NCBI RefSeq assembly: GCF_003386285.1 | Contig: NZ_QPNC01000012.1 | Location: forward strand, 60,756 to 124,755 | From: Nocardiopsis sp. FIRDI 009 | GTDB taxonomy: Bacteria > Actinomycetota > Actinomycetes > Streptosporangiales > Streptosporangiaceae | Length of the DNA: 64,000 nucleotides | Reading direction: 5' to 3' | Shown: positions 26,491 through 36,118 of the stretch, piece by piece | Position numbering within the stretch: the stretch's first letter is position 1 | How the letters are laid out: each line of letters starts with the position of its first letter | Made by a program: the position numbers and the translations under genes | Notes under the pieces: generated by a model | The model's database searches: none | Told to the model about the DNA's origin: nothing | The model's input: the letters and a program-made list of their open reading frames with translations, nothing else

Positions 26491-27737
26491 CCCCTCCGCT
26501 CCATGACGAACTGCTCCACGTCGATCATCCCCGCCCGGAAGCCCGCCTCGCAGTAGGAGAGGTAGAAGGTCCACATGCGGCGGAAGACGTCGTCGAAACC
26601 GAGGGCGGCGACCCGGTCCGCCGCGCCCCCGAAGGACTCGCGCCACAGGCGCAGGGTGTCGGCGTAGTGGCCGCCGAACGCCGTCCGGTCGACGATCTCC
26701 AGTTCGGTGCGCTCCTTCAGCTCCCGCTCGATCACCGTCGCCGAGGGGATCAGCCCGCCCGGGAAGACGTACTTGTGCATCCAGGTGTAGGAGCCGCGCG
26801 AGGCGCGCATCATGGCGTGCCCCATGGTGATGCTCTGGAGTCCGACCCGCCCGCCGGGGCGCGTCAGGCGGCCGAGCGCGGTGAAGTAGACGGGCCAGTA
26901 GAGGTCGCCGACGGCCTCGATCATCTCCACGCTGACCACCGCGTCGTAGTCGCCGGTGACGTCCCGGTAGTCGCACAGGTCCACGGTGACCAGGTCGGAC
27001 AGACCGGCGGCGGCGACGCGTTCGCGGGCCAGGTCGCGCTGTTCGGCCGAGAGCGTGACCGAGGTGACGCGCGCGCCGCGGCGGGCCGCGCGCAGGGCGA
27101 GTTCGCCCCACCCGGTGCCGATCTCCAGCAGCTCCGTGCCGGACGTGACCCCGGCCCCGTCCAGGAGGCGGTCGATCTTGCGTCCCTGGGCCCCGGCGAG
27201 CGTGGCGCGGGTGCGCGGCTCGTCGGGGGCGAACAGGGCGCTGGAGTAGGTCATGGTCGGGTCGAGGAAGGTGGCGAACAGGTCGTTCGACAGGTCGTAG
27301 TGGTGGCTGACGTGCCGTCTGGCTCCGCTGCGCGTGTTGCGCTCCGAGGCCGGTCTCCGGGGAAGCGCGATGTGCCGGAGCGGTTGGAGCGGGCGCGGCA
27401 CGAGGTCCTCGTAGACGCGCGCGAGCGCGGTGAGCAGCCCGACCAGGTCGGGGGAGTCCCATTCGCCCGCCATGTAGGACTCGCCGAGGCCGATGAGCCC
27501 GCCGGCGGCCAGTCGGCGGTGGAAGGCGTCCGGGGCGCGCAGGAGGAGGACGGGGGCCTCGCCGGGACCGGTGGGCTCGCCGTCGCCGACCCGCACGTGG
27601 ACGCCGAACCGCTCGGCCACCCGTCTGGTCAGGAGGCGGGCCAGGCGGGCGCGCGCCCCGGCCGCGGGGACCCTGGCCACGTCGGGCCAGCGCCGGGCGT
27701 CCACGGTGGGGGTCTGCGGTGTGTCGATCGTGTTCAT
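26487..27737 (-). CDS. Cyclopropane-fatty-acid synthase family methyltransferase
   Basis: This is a 416-residue SAM-dependent enzyme acting on unsaturated acyl chains of phospholipids. The N-terminal lipid-binding region includes GLGESYMAGEW. The SAM motif is LLEIGTGWGELA, preceded by HHYDLSNDLFATFLDP, and VSVEMIEAVG and FPGGLIPS are family signatures. The product could be a cyclopropane, a methyl branch or a furan precursor. ATG 27737 overlaps the DUF1365 stop by four bases; translational coupling runs through the whole operon. Confidence 0.88.
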   Translation of the reverse strand: MNTIDTPQTPTVDARRWPDVARVPAAGARARLARLLTRRVAERFGVHVRVGDGEPTGPGEAPVLLLRAPDAFHRRLAAGGLIGLGESYMAGEWDSPDLVGLLTALARVYEDLVPRPLQPLRHIALPRRPASERNTRSGARRHVSHHYDLSNDLFATFLDPTMTYSSALFAPDEPRTRATLAGAQGRKIDRLLDGAGVTSGTELLEIGTGWGELALRAARRGARVTSVTLSAEQRDLARERVAAAGLSDLVTVDLCDYRDVTGDYDAVVSVEMIEAVGDLYWPVYFTALGRLTRPGGRVGLQSITMGHAMMRASRGSYTWMHKYVFPGGLIPSATVIERELKERTELEIVDRTAFGGHYADTLRLWRESFGGAADRVAALGFDDVFRRMWTFYLSYCEAGFRAGMIDVEQFVMERRG

Positions 27738-28507
27738 CGTGTGCGGCCTGCCTGTTCGTGGGGTGCTTCGTGGGGTGCGTGGTCGTCGGACACGCGGGGC
27801 TCGCGGGGCTGGATCGGGAGACCTCGGAGGTAGAGGCCGATCCCCTGGGCCCTGATCCGCAGCGCGTCGGTCAGGGGCGCGACGGGGTGGCGCAGGGCCA
27901 GCCGCGCCAGCGTCGCGGCGGTCGCGGGCCGGTGCGCGCCGTGGACGGAGGCGGTGAAGGGGGGCCGCCCCTCGCGGTGCAGGGCGACGGTGAGGGCGAG
28001 CCGCCGCCCCGGGGGCGGGAGGCTGAGGCGGTAGCGGCCCTCGACCCGGTTGAAGGGGGAGACGTGGAAGACCTTGTCCGCCTCCGCGCGGCCCCGTGCG
28101 TCGGTCTCCAGGAGGTAGCGGTGGCGCTCTCCGTAGGTGTTGTGGACCTCGGCGACCACGCACCGGAGGGAACCGTCGCGGCCGTGGCACCAGTGGACGG
28201 TGAGCGGGTTGAAGACGTGGCCGAGCACCCGCGCGTGGGCGAGCATCAGGACCCGGCCGCCGTCCAGGTCGACGCCGTGTCCGGCGAGGAAGGCGTCGAG
28301 GTCGGCGCGGAGCGTGGGCGCGGTGCCGGTGCCGTGGTCGGCGGCGCGGAAGTCGCACCACAGCCGCAGGGGCCACCGCGGCCGGGGAAGGTCGTCGAGG
28401 TCGACGAGCCAGTAGTAGGTGCCGTACGCGAAGGCGTTGCGCACCGGATCGGCGCGTACGTGGCGGACGGTGGCCCGGTACAGCGCCGGGACCGGGACCG
28501 TGCTCAC
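27734..28507 (-). CDS. DUF1365 family protein
   Basis: This 257-residue soluble protein has the DUF1365 pattern: LYRATVRHVRADPVRNAFAY, then RVLGHVFNPLTVHWCHG, AEVHNTYGERHRY and KVFHVSPFNRVEGRY. It almost always sits between a flavoprotein and a CFA-like gene, as here; biochemical role unknown, but linked to fatty-acyl modification. GTG 28507 overlaps the upstream flavoprotein stop (GTGA). Confidence 0.85.
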   Translation of the reverse strand: MSTVPVPALYRATVRHVRADPVRNAFAYGTYYWLVDLDDLPRPRWPLRLWCDFRAADHGTGTAPTLRADLDAFLAGHGVDLDGGRVLMLAHARVLGHVFNPLTVHWCHGRDGSLRCVVAEVHNTYGERHRYLLETDARGRAEADKVFHVSPFNRVEGRYRLSLPPPGRRLALTVALHREGRPPFTASVHGAHRPATAATLARLALRHPVAPLTDALRIRAQGIGLYLRGLPIQPREPRVSDDHAPHEAPHEQAGRTR

Positions 28508-29784
28508 CAGCGCACCCCCAGGCTCGCGGCCGCCAGGACGCCCGACCGGCACCCGTCCTCGTGGAACCCCCACCCGTGGTGGGCGCCCGCGAAGGCCACC
28601 AGGCCGTCGTTCAGCTCGCCCAGTCGGCGCTGCGCGGCGACGGACTCCGGAGTGTAGACGGGGTGGGCGTAGTCCATCTCGGCGAGGACGGCGTCGGGCT
28701 TGACCGCGCCGTCGTCGTTGAGCGTGACGAGGTACTGCTCCCCGCCGTCCAGGCGCTGAAGCCGGTTCATGTGGTAGCTGACGCGCGCCGGGTCCTCGTC
28801 GGGGTCGCACGAGGCCAGCCGGTGGTTCCAGCTCGACCAGGTTCCGCGGTCGCGCGGGAGCACGGAGGTGTCGGTGTGCAGCAGGGTGCGGTTGCGGGAG
28901 TAGCGGAAGGCGCCGAGCACCTCGCGCTCGGCGCGGGTCGGCTCCTCCAACAGCTCCAGGGCCTGGTCGGCGTGGGTGGCGACGACCGCCGCGTCGTAGT
29001 GCTCCTCCTGGTCGTCCACCCGCAGGCGGACCCCGCTGCGGGTCCGCGCCAGGGAGGTGACCCGTGCCCCGGTGCGGACGCTGTGCAGGTTCTTCGCCAC
29101 CCGCTCGACGTAGACGCGTGAGCCTCCCGCGACCGTGCGCCACTCGGGCGAGCCCCACACGCTGAGCATGCCGTGGTTGGCGAGGAAGGCGAAGAGGTAG
29201 CGGGCGGGGTAGTCCAGCGCGGTGCCCGACGGGCACGACCAGACCGCCGACACCAGCGGCAGCAGGAAGTGGGCGACGAAGTGGGGGCGGAAGCGGTGGG
29301 CGCGGACGAAGTCGCCGAGGGTGGGCTCCCGGAGGCCGACGCGGTGCCGCACGCCCAGGACGCGCCGGGCGGCGCGGTGGAAGCGGGGGATCTCGGTGAG
29401 CATGTGCGCGAAGGCGGGGCCGCGCCCGGACCGGCCGGGCAGCAGGGCGAGCGGACCGCGCGCGCCCGCGTACTCCAGGCCGCAGCCGTCGCAGCTGACC
29501 GACATGCTCATCTCGGTGGCCCGGGTGGGCACGCCGAGTTCGTCGAACAGACGCAGCAGCCGGGGGTAGGTGCGTCGGTTGTGCACGATGAAGCCGCTGT
29601 CGACCCAGGTCCCCGGGGCGGGGCCGACCCGGTGCGTGTGCGCGTGCCCGCCCAGGCGGTCGTCCGCCTCCAGCAGCGTGACCCGGAAGTCGTGGCGCAG
29701 CACGTGCGCCGCCGTCAGCCCGGCGACGCCCGCGCCGATGACCGCGACCCGTCTGCGGACGGATGTGTTCTGGTCGGTGACCAT
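28504..29784 (-). CDS. FAD-dependent amine-oxidase-fold oxidoreductase
   Basis: This 426-residue flavoprotein has the dinucleotide motif VAVIGAGVAGLTAAHVL followed by LLEADDRLGGHAHTH, the arrangement of phytoene-desaturase/amine-oxidase folds. It heads the coupled operon with DUF1365, CFA-like and DUF1295 genes and would desaturate or oxidise the modified acyl chain. ATG 29784 has GGAGAGGA just upstream. A comparable gene set in proteobacteria is linked to singlet-oxygen responses and furan fatty acids; that link here is inference. Confidence 0.82.
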   Translation of the reverse strand: MVTDQNTSVRRRVAVIGAGVAGLTAAHVLRHDFRVTLLEADDRLGGHAHTHRVGPAPGTWVDSGFIVHNRRTYPRLLRLFDELGVPTRATEMSMSVSCDGCGLEYAGARGPLALLPGRSGRGPAFAHMLTEIPRFHRAARRVLGVRHRVGLREPTLGDFVRAHRFRPHFVAHFLLPLVSAVWSCPSGTALDYPARYLFAFLANHGMLSVWGSPEWRTVAGGSRVYVERVAKNLHSVRTGARVTSLARTRSGVRLRVDDQEEHYDAAVVATHADQALELLEEPTRAEREVLGAFRYSRNRTLLHTDTSVLPRDRGTWSSWNHRLASCDPDEDPARVSYHMNRLQRLDGGEQYLVTLNDDGAVKPDAVLAEMDYAHPVYTPESVAAQRRLGELNDGLVAFAGAHHGWGFHEDGCRSGVLAAASLGVRW

Positions 29785-29980
29785 GCGTCCTCTCCGCTCG
29801 TCCTCTCATGGGGTGTGGGGGATTCGGAGCGGACACCGTGGCCGGATTGCCCGGGGAACGGTCACGGAGCGGAGGGAAGGCCGGAGGCGGGGGTGTCCGC
29901 GGGGGCGGTCGTGGCGAGGAGCGAGCCCCGGGACGCCCTCGAACGCACGCCCCACCGCTGGCGTGCCGGACCGGTCCGGC

Positions 29981-30972
29981 ATGATTCCCGTCGTGCACGG
30001 GAACGGGGAACGCCGCCGACACGGGCGGTACACGCTGACGGAGACGGAGCACGGCCACGTCTGGGGCGTGTGCGCGGAGGTGGACGGGCTGTTCGGGGAC
30101 CCCGGGCGCGGGACGTACGAACTGTTCGGCTGGGTTCCGGAGGGCGCTGGGGCGCGCGGCTGGGTCGGTACCCGGGTGTGGCTGGTGCCGGAGGACGAGG
30201 CGCTCGGCCCCTGGCCGCTGGAGGACGTGGAGAGCCTCGGGCCGCACCCCGGGACGGACGGTCTCGTGCTCACCGGCCTGGACGACCACGAGGGGCCGCC
30301 CGAGGGGTACCGGGGCGCCGTCCGGGTGCACGACCAGCGCCGGTGGCTGGGCTCCTGCCGGGAGTTCGCCCGCGTCCTGCCGCCCGAGCGGGCGGCGTCC
30401 CCGCTCGTCCTGCGGGGACTCGATCCGAGCGATCGGTTGCGGGCGGCGTTGGCGCAGGGCACCCGGCGGGCGCTGGACCTGGAGGAGGCCGCCCTGGAGG
30501 TACGGGACGACCTGGGCGAGCCGCTCACCGAACGGCTGCTGTGGACCCGGGTCCGCGACTGGTGGCCGCACGCCCACGGGAGTGGACTGATCGACCTGGC
30601 GCTCGTCGGGGCGTCGTTCGCCCCCGTTCCCGAGCACGCCCGTCCTCTCTGGGAGCGGTGGTTCGCCGGGCCGCCGGACGTGCCCGGGGACTCGACGGCC
30701 GGTACGTCACCGACGAACCGGGGCTCCACCTGGCGCTCGGCGAGGCGGTGGACGGGCCCGGGGGTTACTTCGGCGGCTGCCTGGACGCCCTCGACGACTG
30801 TCTGCGCGGCGCCTTCGGCCACACCGCCCCCGCGACCCTGCTCTGGCGGGACTCAGCGACCGCGCGCGAGCACCTGTCCCGGGTCCTGGCACCGGACGGT
30901 AGGCCCTACGACCTGTTCGCCGAGGTGCTCGACGTGCTGGCCGAGGGCGGCACGCGCGTCACCCTCGCCTGA
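29981..30972 (+). pseudogene. Barstar-family gene split by a frameshift
   Basis: The first frame (ATG 29981 to about 30688) encodes a 235-residue N-terminal region starting MIPVVHGNGERRRHGRYTL. The barstar-like domain follows in another frame (LDGRYVTDEPGLHLALGEAV, then YFGGCLDALDDCL) and ends at 30972. Frames join if one base is restored in the GGGG run at 30686-30689. This is either a sequencing error or a real loss of function; no classical slippery heptamer fits the reading phase. Barstar domains inhibit ribonucleases of toxin systems. It lies in an accessory patch beside the leukocidin-like gene pair. Confidence 0.7.
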
Positions 30973-31086
30973 TCCTCAGCGCGGCCATCCCTGCCGTCCA
31001 GGGCGTTCAGGGCGGCGCCGCCGCGATCGGAGCCCACGGGAGCGCCCTCCTCCCACCCGGAGATCCGGCGCACGCCCCGGAACGCG

Positions 31087-33276
31087 TCATTCCCCGAACT
31101 CCCGCGGTCCACCGGGAGGGAACCCCCGCGATTCGGGGGGAAGGGGTGGAAGGAGTTCCATCGGCAGTCTCCAGAACCTCTCCAGCCAGGTAGGCCCCCG
31201 ATCACGCCGAGGGGGCGTCCCGAGCTCCCGCGACGCCCCACCGTCACCCGACGCCCCCTCGTTCCACACGTCCGCGGTGATCCTTTCCGGGCGCTCGTGG
31301 AGGAGGTCGATGAGGGCGCTCCGGTACAGGGTGGGCGGGGCCGTCGTCTTCGACGCGAGATCCGTGCGTGTCCTCTCGTAGAGGTCGCCGAGGAACTCGA
31401 ACTCGTCCATCCCCAGGAGCAGCAGCGTCGACATCGCCCCCGCCAGCCCCTCCGCCTGTCGGCGCACCGCGGCGACGCCACTCGCCACCTCGACCGCGGC
31501 GGTGCCCGCGGCCTCCGCCGTGGCCATCCCGGGCTGTTCGAAGGCCCGCACGGCGGCGCCGACGAACGAGGAACCGGCACCAACCGCGATCTGCACCGGG
31601 GTCAACGTCACGTGCAGACCGCCCTTCGCGACCATCAGCAGCCCGACGGCGACCTTGGACAGCGCGCGGTGGACCTCAAGCCGCCTCTGCAGCATGTCCG
31701 TGCCCTGGACGTAGTCGGTGGCCCGGAAGTGCCTGAGCAGGCTGTCGCAGTACTTCCACGCCTCGCCGACGGTCAGTGAGGGGTCGCTCTCCCATTCCTT
31801 CTCCTTCACGGGCTTGGGCTTGGCCGGTTTCCCCCGCCGGTCGGCGATCGACTCCGCCGCCAGATGGGCCCGCACGTAGCGTTGGAGGCGGGACATGGCT
31901 TTGAGGGCCGGTTTCAGTTCCCGGATCTCGGCGGCGCCGAGCATCGAGCGCAGCTCGTGCACGGGCAGGGCACGCAGGCCCTCCCTGATATAGGTGAGGG
32001 CCTTTCTGGACACGAGGTCGGAGCGGATGGTCGCGTCGACGGATCCGCCCGTGGCGCGCAGGAGACGGGGGTTGAGCAGATCCGTCTTCCTGACCTCGGT
32101 CGTGCCCACGAGATGGTCGATGGCGAGGTTCCCCCTCAGCGGGTGCGGACCGTTGGGGGACCGGAGCATCCATTTCGGTCCGAGTGCCCTGTCCAGTTCC
32201 CGGGTCAGAACCGAGGCGTGGACGGTGGAGAGCAGGTCCCTTCGGCGTTCGAGGTCGGCGTCCACCGTGTCGTCGATGAAGGACCCCCAGCGTTCCCGGT
32301 CACGCGGGAACAGTTGCTCCCGGTGCTCTTCGAGGAAGTCCGAGTACTTCCTCGCGGCTTCGACCGAGGCTTTGACCTCCTTGCCCAGACCGAGCCGGTC
32401 CACCACCGGTTTGTCGCCCAGTCGGTCCCTCGCGCCCGCCTCCAGGACCGTTCCCAGGGAGGTCGGGTTCCCCAGTTCGACGAACTCGTGCAGCGGGGCC
32501 TGCTGTTTCTCCGTGCTGCCCAGTCCGTCCTTGACGTAGGCGGTGACGATCCGGTCCGGGTCGTACCGACCGGAGAGGGCCATCCCCGCCCGGCTGAGCA
32601 GACGGCCGAGGAGCACGGCCCCGTGCTCCAGCTGGCCGTCCGTCTCCAGCCACGCCACGTGGGGGAGGGAGACGACGCAGCACGACCCCCGCCCGTCCTT
32701 GGCGTGTTCGGGGCTCAGCGCCGCGATCCGGGCCTCCCGGGTGTCCGGACCACCGTCGCAGACGAGGACACGCACCTGGCCGGGACCGGCGTGCCAGCCC
32801 CCGGGAAACCCCTCCCTCGTGAAGTACTGTCCCCCGGCACCGCCCGCCCGGTCGAGCCGGCCGAGCCCGTCGAAGAAGTCACCGATGCCGAGCGGGGGGT
32901 TCTGCGGGTCGAAGTTGCCCGGAATGGGGACGAGCCCTCCGACCGCCTCCCTCAGGTTCCTGCCCGACGGCAGAGTCCCCAACGTGTCGAGCATGGTCTC
33001 GGTGTACCGGGTGAAGTCCCTGATCCGCGGCGGCGTCCTGGCGAGTTTGCGCTGCCGGGCATCGATACGGCGTTGACGGCTCGCCTCGTCCTCACCCGCG
33101 GGCCGCTCCGGACGCTGCGGATCCGGTATGCCCAGACGGTCGACCACGGACCTGAAGGAACTCGGTGTGACGGCGATTCCGGGGGCCAGCATCCGGGCGT
33201 GCTCGACCCCGCCGCCCGGCAGTGTGATGCGGACCTCCTCATGGCGCCGTCCGCCTTCTTCCGGGTTCTGCGTCAC
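31087..33276 (-). CDS. Large unknown protein, partner of the leukocidin-like gene
   Basis: This 729-residue protein is one I do not recognise. Residues 1-100 are charged (Arg/Glu rich); 165-250 look like a mixed alpha-beta fold (VRVLVCDGGPDTRE, CCVVSLPHVAWLE); 290-480 are helical and basic; 539-577 form a hydrophobic Gly/Ala stretch (KVAVGLLMVAKGGLHVTL), followed by another small-residue helix at about 586-622. The C-terminal 80 residues are Pro/Arg/Gly rich. It follows the 33367-35862 gene after 90 bases on the same strand, so the two probably form a unit. No signal peptide. Confidence 0.7.
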   Translation of the reverse strand: MTQNPEEGGRRHEEVRITLPGGGVEHARMLAPGIAVTPSSFRSVVDRLGIPDPQRPERPAGEDEASRQRRIDARQRKLARTPPRIRDFTRYTETMLDTLGTLPSGRNLREAVGGLVPIPGNFDPQNPPLGIGDFFDGLGRLDRAGGAGGQYFTREGFPGGWHAGPGQVRVLVCDGGPDTREARIAALSPEHAKDGRGSCCVVSLPHVAWLETDGQLEHGAVLLGRLLSRAGMALSGRYDPDRIVTAYVKDGLGSTEKQQAPLHEFVELGNPTSLGTVLEAGARDRLGDKPVVDRLGLGKEVKASVEAARKYSDFLEEHREQLFPRDRERWGSFIDDTVDADLERRRDLLSTVHASVLTRELDRALGPKWMLRSPNGPHPLRGNLAIDHLVGTTEVRKTDLLNPRLLRATGGSVDATIRSDLVSRKALTYIREGLRALPVHELRSMLGAAEIRELKPALKAMSRLQRYVRAHLAAESIADRRGKPAKPKPVKEKEWESDPSLTVGEAWKYCDSLLRHFRATDYVQGTDMLQRRLEVHRALSKVAVGLLMVAKGGLHVTLTPVQIAVGAGSSFVGAAVRAFEQPGMATAEAAGTAAVEVASGVAAVRRQAEGLAGAMSTLLLLGMDEFEFLGDLYERTRTDLASKTTAPPTLYRSALIDLLHERPERITADVWNEGASGDGGASRELGTPPRRDRGPTWLERFWRLPMELLPPLPPESRGFPPGGPREFGE

Positions 33277-33366
33277 CTGGCTCCCCGCCCCTCGACCGGC
33301 CCACCCCCGCGGTGGGGGCGAACGCGTGGTTCTCCTGCCTCCGTCGGCACGTCCGGTGCCCTCACC

Positions 33367-35862
33367 TCACTCCTCGGCGAACGGGCTGTGGAAGAAGTAG
33401 TGCCTGGTCCCACTGCTCGCGTAAGCGACGACGGGGTACCGGAGTTCCACCGGGAAATCGGCGTAGGGGGTCGGAGACGGATTCCCGATCTGGCCGGTGT
33501 CCTCTTCGCGCAGGACGCCCTCCCACTCCGTGGCGGGGATCGCGACCAGGCTCTCGTCCGAGAAGAAGACGAGGTGGTCCTCGATCCCCTCCAGCTCGCC
33601 GAGACGGCCGACCGAGCGGAGGGGACCCGCCAGGAGGGTCTCCATCTCCGCGTACGCCCGTGCCAGCGATGGCTCGGACACCTCGAAATCGGCGAGCTGG
33701 GGCTGGTCCGGGGTGATCCGGACCGTGGCGAGGGCGAAGGACCTGTGGTTCCGGTTCCCCAACAGGACGAAGAACTCGTCTTCGTTCGCGGTCAGCGTCG
33801 TCCCGAAGGAGAGACCCTCCAGACCCGGAGGCATCGGACAGACGTGGGACTCGGGGAGCACGGAGGCACCGAGGTGGGCGGCGTCGATCAGTCGGTAGCC
33901 GCCGCGCCAGGCGAGCAGCTGGGGATCGGCCATCGCTCCCGCGGCTTCCACACCGCCGGGCGTCTGGGGAAGAACCGCGTCCGGAATCTCCGGAAGACCC
34001 AGGTCCAGGACACTGACCAGGTCGGTCGATCCGGTCTCCGTGTCGTGGACCGTGCACGTCCCCGCGTCGTAGTCCTTGGGGGAGATCCACACCTGGTACG
34101 GCGCGTCGGGGGCGTGGTGCTCGACGAAGACGGCGCGCTTGCCCGGCAGCCATTCGTACGACCACTCGTCACGCAGGTGGGAGCAGTGCACCTCGAACCC
34201 GTCCGGGTAGTGGATCATGCGCTCCTCGGGGACGGAGATCTCCACGCTCGCGGTGCCGGAGTCGATCATCCGCACGCCGACGGGTGACAGGTCGCGGTAC
34301 TGGAACCGGGTGCGCCGCTGGGCGGGAGCGGGCGGCGGCAGGGGAGGGTTGAACAGCTCACGGGCGAGCTGCTCGGGGGGAAGCCGGTCTCCGCGCACGA
34401 GCTCCTTCGGCATCCTGCGCTCCTCCAGGGAGTTGAGCAGCTCCTCGACCGCCTCCTCCACCTCCTTGACGACGGCTTGGCGGAGCGTGGCCACGTCCGG
34501 CTTGATCAACAGCGGATCGACGCCGCCGCCGTAGTCGTTGGAGCCCAGGACGTAGACCCGGCCGGTGTCCCAGTCCACCACGTAGGTCTGCATGAAGATC
34601 TGCGGAATGAGCCGTTTTTGGACCTCCACCTCCTTGGGCATGTAGTGCATGGGGATCCCGAGCCCGGTGAGCGAACCCAGTGTGTCCGCGAGCGACTCCC
34701 CCGTCTTGGACATGATCCTCTGGTGCTCCACGAGGTCGTAGTCGATCGTCGCCATCGTGGAGAAGGCGGAGTAGCGGGCGGGCTCGACCTCGGACCTGAG
34801 GCTGAACACGGCCTCGAACCTCGGGGTGAACGCGGAACGGGCGATGTCGGTGTCCGCGGCCTTCTCGTCGTTGCGGCGGAACACCTGCCACCCCACATTG
34901 GGGGTGTGCCGCCGGGTGCGGCCCCCCGTGCTCACCAGGTCGTAGTCCCTGATCGTCCAGGACGTCCCCGTCGTGTAGCTGTAGCTGAGTCCGCCGGTGG
35001 CGGTGTTCCCGAAGAAGCCCAGGTTGAGGCCGAGACTCGTGGACGTCGTCATCTGTTTGTCTCGGTTGGTGCTGGTGGGCGAGAAGTCCACCAGCACCCA
35101 GTCGGACGACTTCTGCGCGACCCCCGCCGCGCCGTCGCCTCGGCCGTCGTGGTCAGAACCGCGCGGATCGATCTGCTCGATCGAGAGTGCGTAGCCCCTG
35201 AAGATGGCACCGGTGTCCACGATCTCGGTCTGGTGTTCCAACCGGTCCATGATGCTGTCGGCGTACGGCGTGATGGACCTGCTGTCTCCACCCCGGAACA
35301 GAGCGTTGTTGACCACCGTTCCGTCGGTGCTGACGCGGATGGCCCGACCGCGACGCCGCGTGTTCAGCGAGGCGGCCTCCTCGAAGAGTTCGATCACCAG
35401 GGACTGCTGGTACCACCGGAACGGCCCGGGGTTGAAGCTGGTGGCGCGCCTGGTGCTGTAGCGCTGGTTCCGCGCCGCCGTGCTCGGCGCGTTGGCCGCC
35501 TGGTGGTGGGTGACGCTCTGCCAGAACTCCTTCAGGCGCTGTTCCTCCGCGGCCGCCCTGTCCTTCTCCTCCTGCGTCTGCTCGCCCTCGATCACCTTTT
35601 TCTGCTCATCGATCTTCTGTTTCTCCTTCTCCTTTTTCTCCTCCTCCTTCCTGCGCTGCTCCTCAGCTTCCTTCTGCCGCTCACCGGACTCGAACTGCTT
35701 CCAGTTGTACCCCATACGGGTGATCGATTTCCGGAGGCGCGCGATGAGGGACTTCTTGTAAAGACCGTCGGGCAGTTGCTCGGCCTTCTGCAGCTGGTCC
35801 TTCAGCTTCTCGATCTGCGAGTTGTACGACTCCGATATGTGCTCAGACCACTCTGACCGCAT
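33367..35862 (-). CDS. Coiled-coil protein with leukocidin/hemolysin-like segment
   Basis: This is an 831-residue protein. Residues 55-112 are a highly charged Glu/Lys coiled coil. Residues 252-356 resemble the pore-forming core of leukocidin/alpha-hemolysin toxins: an alternating Thr/Ser/Gly stretch (LGLNLGFFGNTATGGLSYSY, then TTGTSWTIRDYDL), then VGWQVF and FTPRFEAVFSL, equivalent in order to VGWKVI and FSPDFATV in alpha-hemolysin. The last 330 residues are beta-rich. There is no signal peptide. Lys codons and lower GC near the 5' end suggest acquired DNA. Similarity was judged by eye; pore formation is a hypothesis. Confidence 0.65.
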   Translation of the reverse strand: MRSEWSEHISESYNSQIEKLKDQLQKAEQLPDGLYKKSLIARLRKSITRMGYNWKQFESGERQKEAEEQRRKEEEKKEKEKQKIDEQKKVIEGEQTQEEKDRAAAEEQRLKEFWQSVTHHQAANAPSTAARNQRYSTRRATSFNPGPFRWYQQSLVIELFEEAASLNTRRRGRAIRVSTDGTVVNNALFRGGDSRSITPYADSIMDRLEHQTEIVDTGAIFRGYALSIEQIDPRGSDHDGRGDGAAGVAQKSSDWVLVDFSPTSTNRDKQMTTSTSLGLNLGFFGNTATGGLSYSYTTGTSWTIRDYDLVSTGGRTRRHTPNVGWQVFRRNDEKAADTDIARSAFTPRFEAVFSLRSEVEPARYSAFSTMATIDYDLVEHQRIMSKTGESLADTLGSLTGLGIPMHYMPKEVEVQKRLIPQIFMQTYVVDWDTGRVYVLGSNDYGGGVDPLLIKPDVATLRQAVVKEVEEAVEELLNSLEERRMPKELVRGDRLPPEQLARELFNPPLPPPAPAQRRTRFQYRDLSPVGVRMIDSGTASVEISVPEERMIHYPDGFEVHCSHLRDEWSYEWLPGKRAVFVEHHAPDAPYQVWISPKDYDAGTCTVHDTETGSTDLVSVLDLGLPEIPDAVLPQTPGGVEAAGAMADPQLLAWRGGYRLIDAAHLGASVLPESHVCPMPPGLEGLSFGTTLTANEDEFFVLLGNRNHRSFALATVRITPDQPQLADFEVSEPSLARAYAEMETLLAGPLRSVGRLGELEGIEDHLVFFSDESLVAIPATEWEGVLREEDTGQIGNPSPTPYADFPVELRYPVVAYASSGTRHYFFHSPFAEE

Positions 35863-36118
35863 CAGACTGAAGCCCTTCCGTGGATGACGGTTCGGGCGCC
35901 AGAGTAGTTCGATCCTCCAGCCGGTTCCACGAATCGTTATGCGTGTCCCGCATCGAGGCCGTGGAAATCGACTTTCATCGCTTCTCTTATTCCCTTATTT
36001 GCGGGCGTGGGACGCTACGTCTCGACCGGTATCGAACTGTCGGTGAGGTGTTCCGTCCCCTCGGCACGGCGGGTGACCGGCTGGCGGGCGGCCCCGCCAC
36101 CCGGTCACCCGATGCCGC

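Noticed and set aside
30680..30700. Programmed -1 frameshift in the barstar-like gene
   Set aside because: CCCGGGG is present, but codon phase (CCC GGG GAC) does not match the X XXY YYZ phase needed for tandem slippage.
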